This document shows, piece after piece, positions 33,870 to 35,753 of a stretch of 35,753 bases of DNA; positions within the stretch are counted from its first letter, which is position 1; the number at the start of each line of letters is the position of its first letter. A program made the translations under genes and the position numbers. This DNA is from CAZFBA01 sp964517135 (lineage in GTDB: Bacteria; Cyanobacteriota; Vampirovibrionia; JBFMGH01), in NCBI GenBank assembly GCA_964517135.1, contig CAZFBA010000036.1:1-35753 (forward strand), read 5' to 3'. Below the pieces are notes generated by a model, which saw only the letters and a list, made by a program, of their open reading frames with translations, searched no databases and was not told the DNA's origin.

Positions 33870-34139
33870 TTATTTTGAAGATTTTTCATTCATTAACTGG
33901 TTAATTTTTACCAGTAATGCTGCTTTTTCGGTAGTTGAATCACTTTCAACAAGTTTAAGATTAAGCTTTGCTGCTTCAACATCATTTTTAGTGCCTGTTT
34001 TTTCTTTAATTTCAATAAGCAATCTCGCAGAATCATTATAATCAAAGGGCTCTATCGTATGATAATAAGTTGGCCTGCTTTCACAGCCAGTAAAAGTAAA
34101 TATAAATGAAACAATTAAAACAACAAATGCTTTTCTCAT
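33870..34139 (-). CDS. Small putative lipoprotein
   Basis: An 89-residue protein with an N-terminal basic-hydrophobic signal (MRKAFVVLIVSFIFTF) and a TGC lipobox (FTFTGC, Cys19), so it is probably lipid-anchored. The mature part is short and acidic then helical (YNDSARLLIEIKEKTGT, LVESDSTTEKAALLVKINQLM). No family is recognised. It is divergent from the secreted protein at 34204, with a 64-nt intergenic space that must carry both promoters, and the two may act together. Confidence 0.65.
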   Translation of the reverse strand: MRKAFVVLIVSFIFTFTGCESRPTYYHTIEPFDYNDSARLLIEIKEKTGTKNDVEAAKLNLKLVESDSTTEKAALLVKINQLMNEKSSK

Positions 34140-34203
34140 GTTAAACTTTTTGGATAATATTTAGTACAACATCAAATTAATTATTTTATTGTAAGAATAT
34201 GAT

Positions 34204-35583
34204 ATGAAAAAAATTTATCAATTAATACTTTTAATTATATCGCTAATTTTTACATTTGAGGCTGCTTTTGCAGAGAACTCTTTCATTGATATTAGTTTAC
34301 AGGATAGCTATACGAAAAAAATTGGCCAGCAAGAATATTCTGCTAAATTAAATATTAAGAAAATTAAAGAATCTTCTTATGACGATATCATCTCAAAATA
34401 TCAGGTTATAAAGAAAGATTTTGACAGGGAATATGATAATAACAGAAAACTTATCAGCGAATCATCTACTGTGATGCAGGCTTTTAACCATTCAAAAAGT
34501 CTCCTTAATACCTGTATTAAGTATACAGATAGATTTGGAGATTTAAAAGCCCAGGCTTTATTGCAGCTTCTTGTTGGCAAATGGTCAGGTAACCTTAATG
34601 TTAAACTTACCAAGACCACAAAAACACAAAAGTTTTTTATTAAAAGGAATCTTAAAATTAGTTTTGAAACAAATCAGGCAGGGCAAATATCTAAAGCTGT
34701 TGTAAAGGGTGACGAAGAAATATTAAGAGAACAAATCGGAAATAATAAGCATTCAAAGCCCGAACTGGCAGCGATAAAAAAAGAAAACAGGCTAAAAGGC
34801 TCTATCCTGGGTATTCTGGTACCTGAAGCAGATACAAACCTCTCGCTATACCTTGACGCACCGGATGGTATTAGTCCTGAAATAAAAGATACCTATGATA
34901 TGGATATTAAAGGGAAGCTTAATATTGATATGGTATCACCTGTCAAACAAGAAGTTCTTGACGAAGCATATAGCCTGACCGTTTCACACATGAAGATTTA
35001 TTATAACCTTCTCTTTAAATCAAGAAGAACCGCAGAAGAAATTCTAAAAGATAAATATAACCTGTTTTTTAGAGATATACTCTTTCTTATAAACATAACT
35101 TCCAGTGGATATGTAACAAAAGAAGTCTATAAACCCCTAAATATATACCCGGGGTCAGACTATGTGACAGATGCTTTTGAAGATTATACAATAACATTAA
35201 GCAGTTATTATGCCCGTGTTATAAATAAAACGTATTCTACAAAACATAAACTGGAAGTCTATAAAAGATATTTTGATGAGCTCATAAACGCCAGTGCACT
35301 ATGTCAGCTCGGAATAGTTAATGTTGAAACTGCCCGCAGGCTTAATATAAAAATTAATGAAGCTAAAAGCCTTTTTGATCAGGTTTTTGAAAGATATTAT
35401 AAGCTGGGTTTTGGTTATTATAATGCAAAACTTCAGGAAGCAAGTGACGATAAAAAAGAAGAAGTCAGAAAAGAACTCACTGCGTTCTTAAAAGAAATGA
35501 TTGATATTACTAAAACCGGCCTCATTTCAAAAGAAATGATTAAAGAGTTTGGCATAACACAAGAAAAACTTAAAAGTATTTGA
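34204..35583 (+). CDS. Large secreted protein of unknown function
   Basis: A 459-residue protein with a signal peptide (MKKIYQLILLIISLIFTF, cleavage near AFAEN). A repeat-free mature part begins with a helical region. A possible beta-rich piece at about 120-190 (LQLLVGKWSGNLNVKLTKTTKT to VKGDEEILREQ) has a GKWSG motif reminiscent of lipocalin-like or GTWxG folds, followed by a mostly helical C-terminal half (about 250-459). No recognised family and no membrane anchor after the signal. Repeats B3 and A3 follow the stop. Confidence 0.65.
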   Translation: MKKIYQLILLIISLIFTFEAAFAENSFIDISLQDSYTKKIGQQEYSAKLNIKKIKESSYDDIISKYQVIKKDFDREYDNNRKLISESSTVMQAFNHSKSLLNTCIKYTDRFGDLKAQALLQLLVGKWSGNLNVKLTKTTKTQKFFIKRNLKISFETNQAGQISKAVVKGDEEILREQIGNNKHSKPELAAIKKENRLKGSILGILVPEADTNLSLYLDAPDGISPEIKDTYDMDIKGKLNIDMVSPVKQEVLDEAYSLTVSHMKIYYNLLFKSRRTAEEILKDKYNLFFRDILFLINITSSGYVTKEVYKPLNIYPGSDYVTDAFEDYTITLSSYYARVINKTYSTKHKLEVYKRYFDELINASALCQLGIVNVETARRLNIKINEAKSLFDQVFERYYKLGFGYYNAKLQEASDDKKEEVRKELTAFLKEMIDITKTGLISKEMIKEFGITQEKLKSI

Positions 35584-35588
35584 AAATC

Positions 35589-35668
35589 GAAACCAGAACA
35601 GGCTAATATTAAGCAAAACTTCAGGAGTGCACTTAGTGCACTCCTGAGAGAGTTTTTTATTTCATACT
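35589..35668 (+). repeat. Dispersed repeat B, copy 3, with a 25-nt palindrome and T tract
   Basis: It matches B copy 1 on the plus strand. The palindrome (35622-35646) is perfect: 12-bp arms CAGGAGTGCACT and AGTGCACTCCTG around one base. AGAGAGTTTTTTATTT follows. Beginning 6 nt after the stop of the secreted protein, this copy has all the features of a terminator. The preceding GAAAATCGAAA (from 35582) is the same motif as the inner end of repeat C. Confidence 0.85.
35622..35662 (+). terminator. Terminator-like hairpin of repeat B3
   Basis: The 12-bp stem of the repeat B palindrome plus the GAGAGTTTTTTATTT tract fits an intrinsic terminator for the gene ending at 35583. The short run between stem and Ts (about 5 bases) is slightly longer than ideal. 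Confidence 0.6.
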
Positions 35669-35726
35669 GGAACCTCTGATTAATTAAGAAATTACAGATT
35701 CTGACCTGCCCCCATTTAGGTTCCAG
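35667..35726 (+). repeat. Dispersed repeat A, copy 3, with 9-bp flanking inverted repeats
   Basis: It begins CTGGAACCT (35667-35675) and ends AGGTTCCAG (35718-35726), an exact inverted pair enclosing 42 bases. Bases 35669-35700 match repeat A copies 1 and 2, except that the following section (CTGACCTGCC) is different. It directly abuts repeat B copy 3. Confidence 0.8.
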
Positions 35727-35753
35727 TTTTTAACTTGGTAAATCCAATAACAT

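Noticed and set aside
1..35753. tRNA, rRNA, CRISPR array or prophage
   Set aside because: I found no cloverleaf, no rRNA core motifs, no regular spaced direct repeats and no integrase, capsid or terminase genes.

Overview
The window is AT-rich bacterial DNA with housekeeping genes, one Tad (Flp) pilus machinery operon and a scattered set of sugar-acid genes. The mix of CpaB/CpaC/CpaE/CpaF/TadB/TadC, a GH57 glucan branching enzyme, the def-fmt-yugP-rsmB run and small lineage-specific proteins is reminiscent of Melainabacteria/Vampirovibrionia (non-photosynthetic relatives of Cyanobacteria). This is an impression from memory of such genomes; no rRNA gene is present to settle it.

Layout. 1-4.4 kb: groES-groEL on the minus strand, then a minus-strand unit of a small EamA/SMR-like membrane protein, NanE and a ROK-family sugar kinase with overlapping ends. 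4.4-5.0 kb: a long non-coding leader. 5.0-6.8 kb: GH57 branching enzyme with a perfect intrinsic terminator. 7.0-11.4 kb (minus): cpaB, ribF and three small poorly characterised proteins. 11.6-13.7 kb: a TPR membrane protein convergent with a CMP-nonulosonate synthetase fused to a methyltransferase. 14.1-17.6 kb (plus): a STAND-type NTPase with TPR repeats, overlapping rsmG. 17.6-19.0 kb (minus): a KdsC-type HAD phosphatase and a NeuB-type synthase lacking its usual C-terminal SAF domain. 19.2-19.9 kb: a cluster of four different intergenic repeats. 20.0-26.4 kb (plus): cpaC-cpaE-cpaF-tadB-tadC, followed by a terminator. 26.9-29.6 kb (minus): a LysM/M23 peptidase and a cysteine-cluster protein. 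29.9-33.7 kb (minus): def-fmt-yugP-rsmB. 33.9-35.6 kb: divergent small lipoprotein and secreted protein of unknown function, then more repeats.

Two themes stand out. First, five dispersed genes (ROK kinase, NanE, NeuB-like, KdsC-like phosphatase, NeuA-methyltransferase) could make and activate a nonulosonic (sialic-like) acid through a 9-phosphate intermediate, with a possible methylated product. This is inference from families. Second, intergenic spaces hold at least four dispersed, structured, non-coding repeat families (A, B, C, D) that combine in different orders. The 168-bp family C has terminal inverted repeats and an internal hairpin whose sequence differs between two copies at paired positions in a compensatory way. 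No transposase, CRISPR array, rRNA or tRNA gene was recognised.
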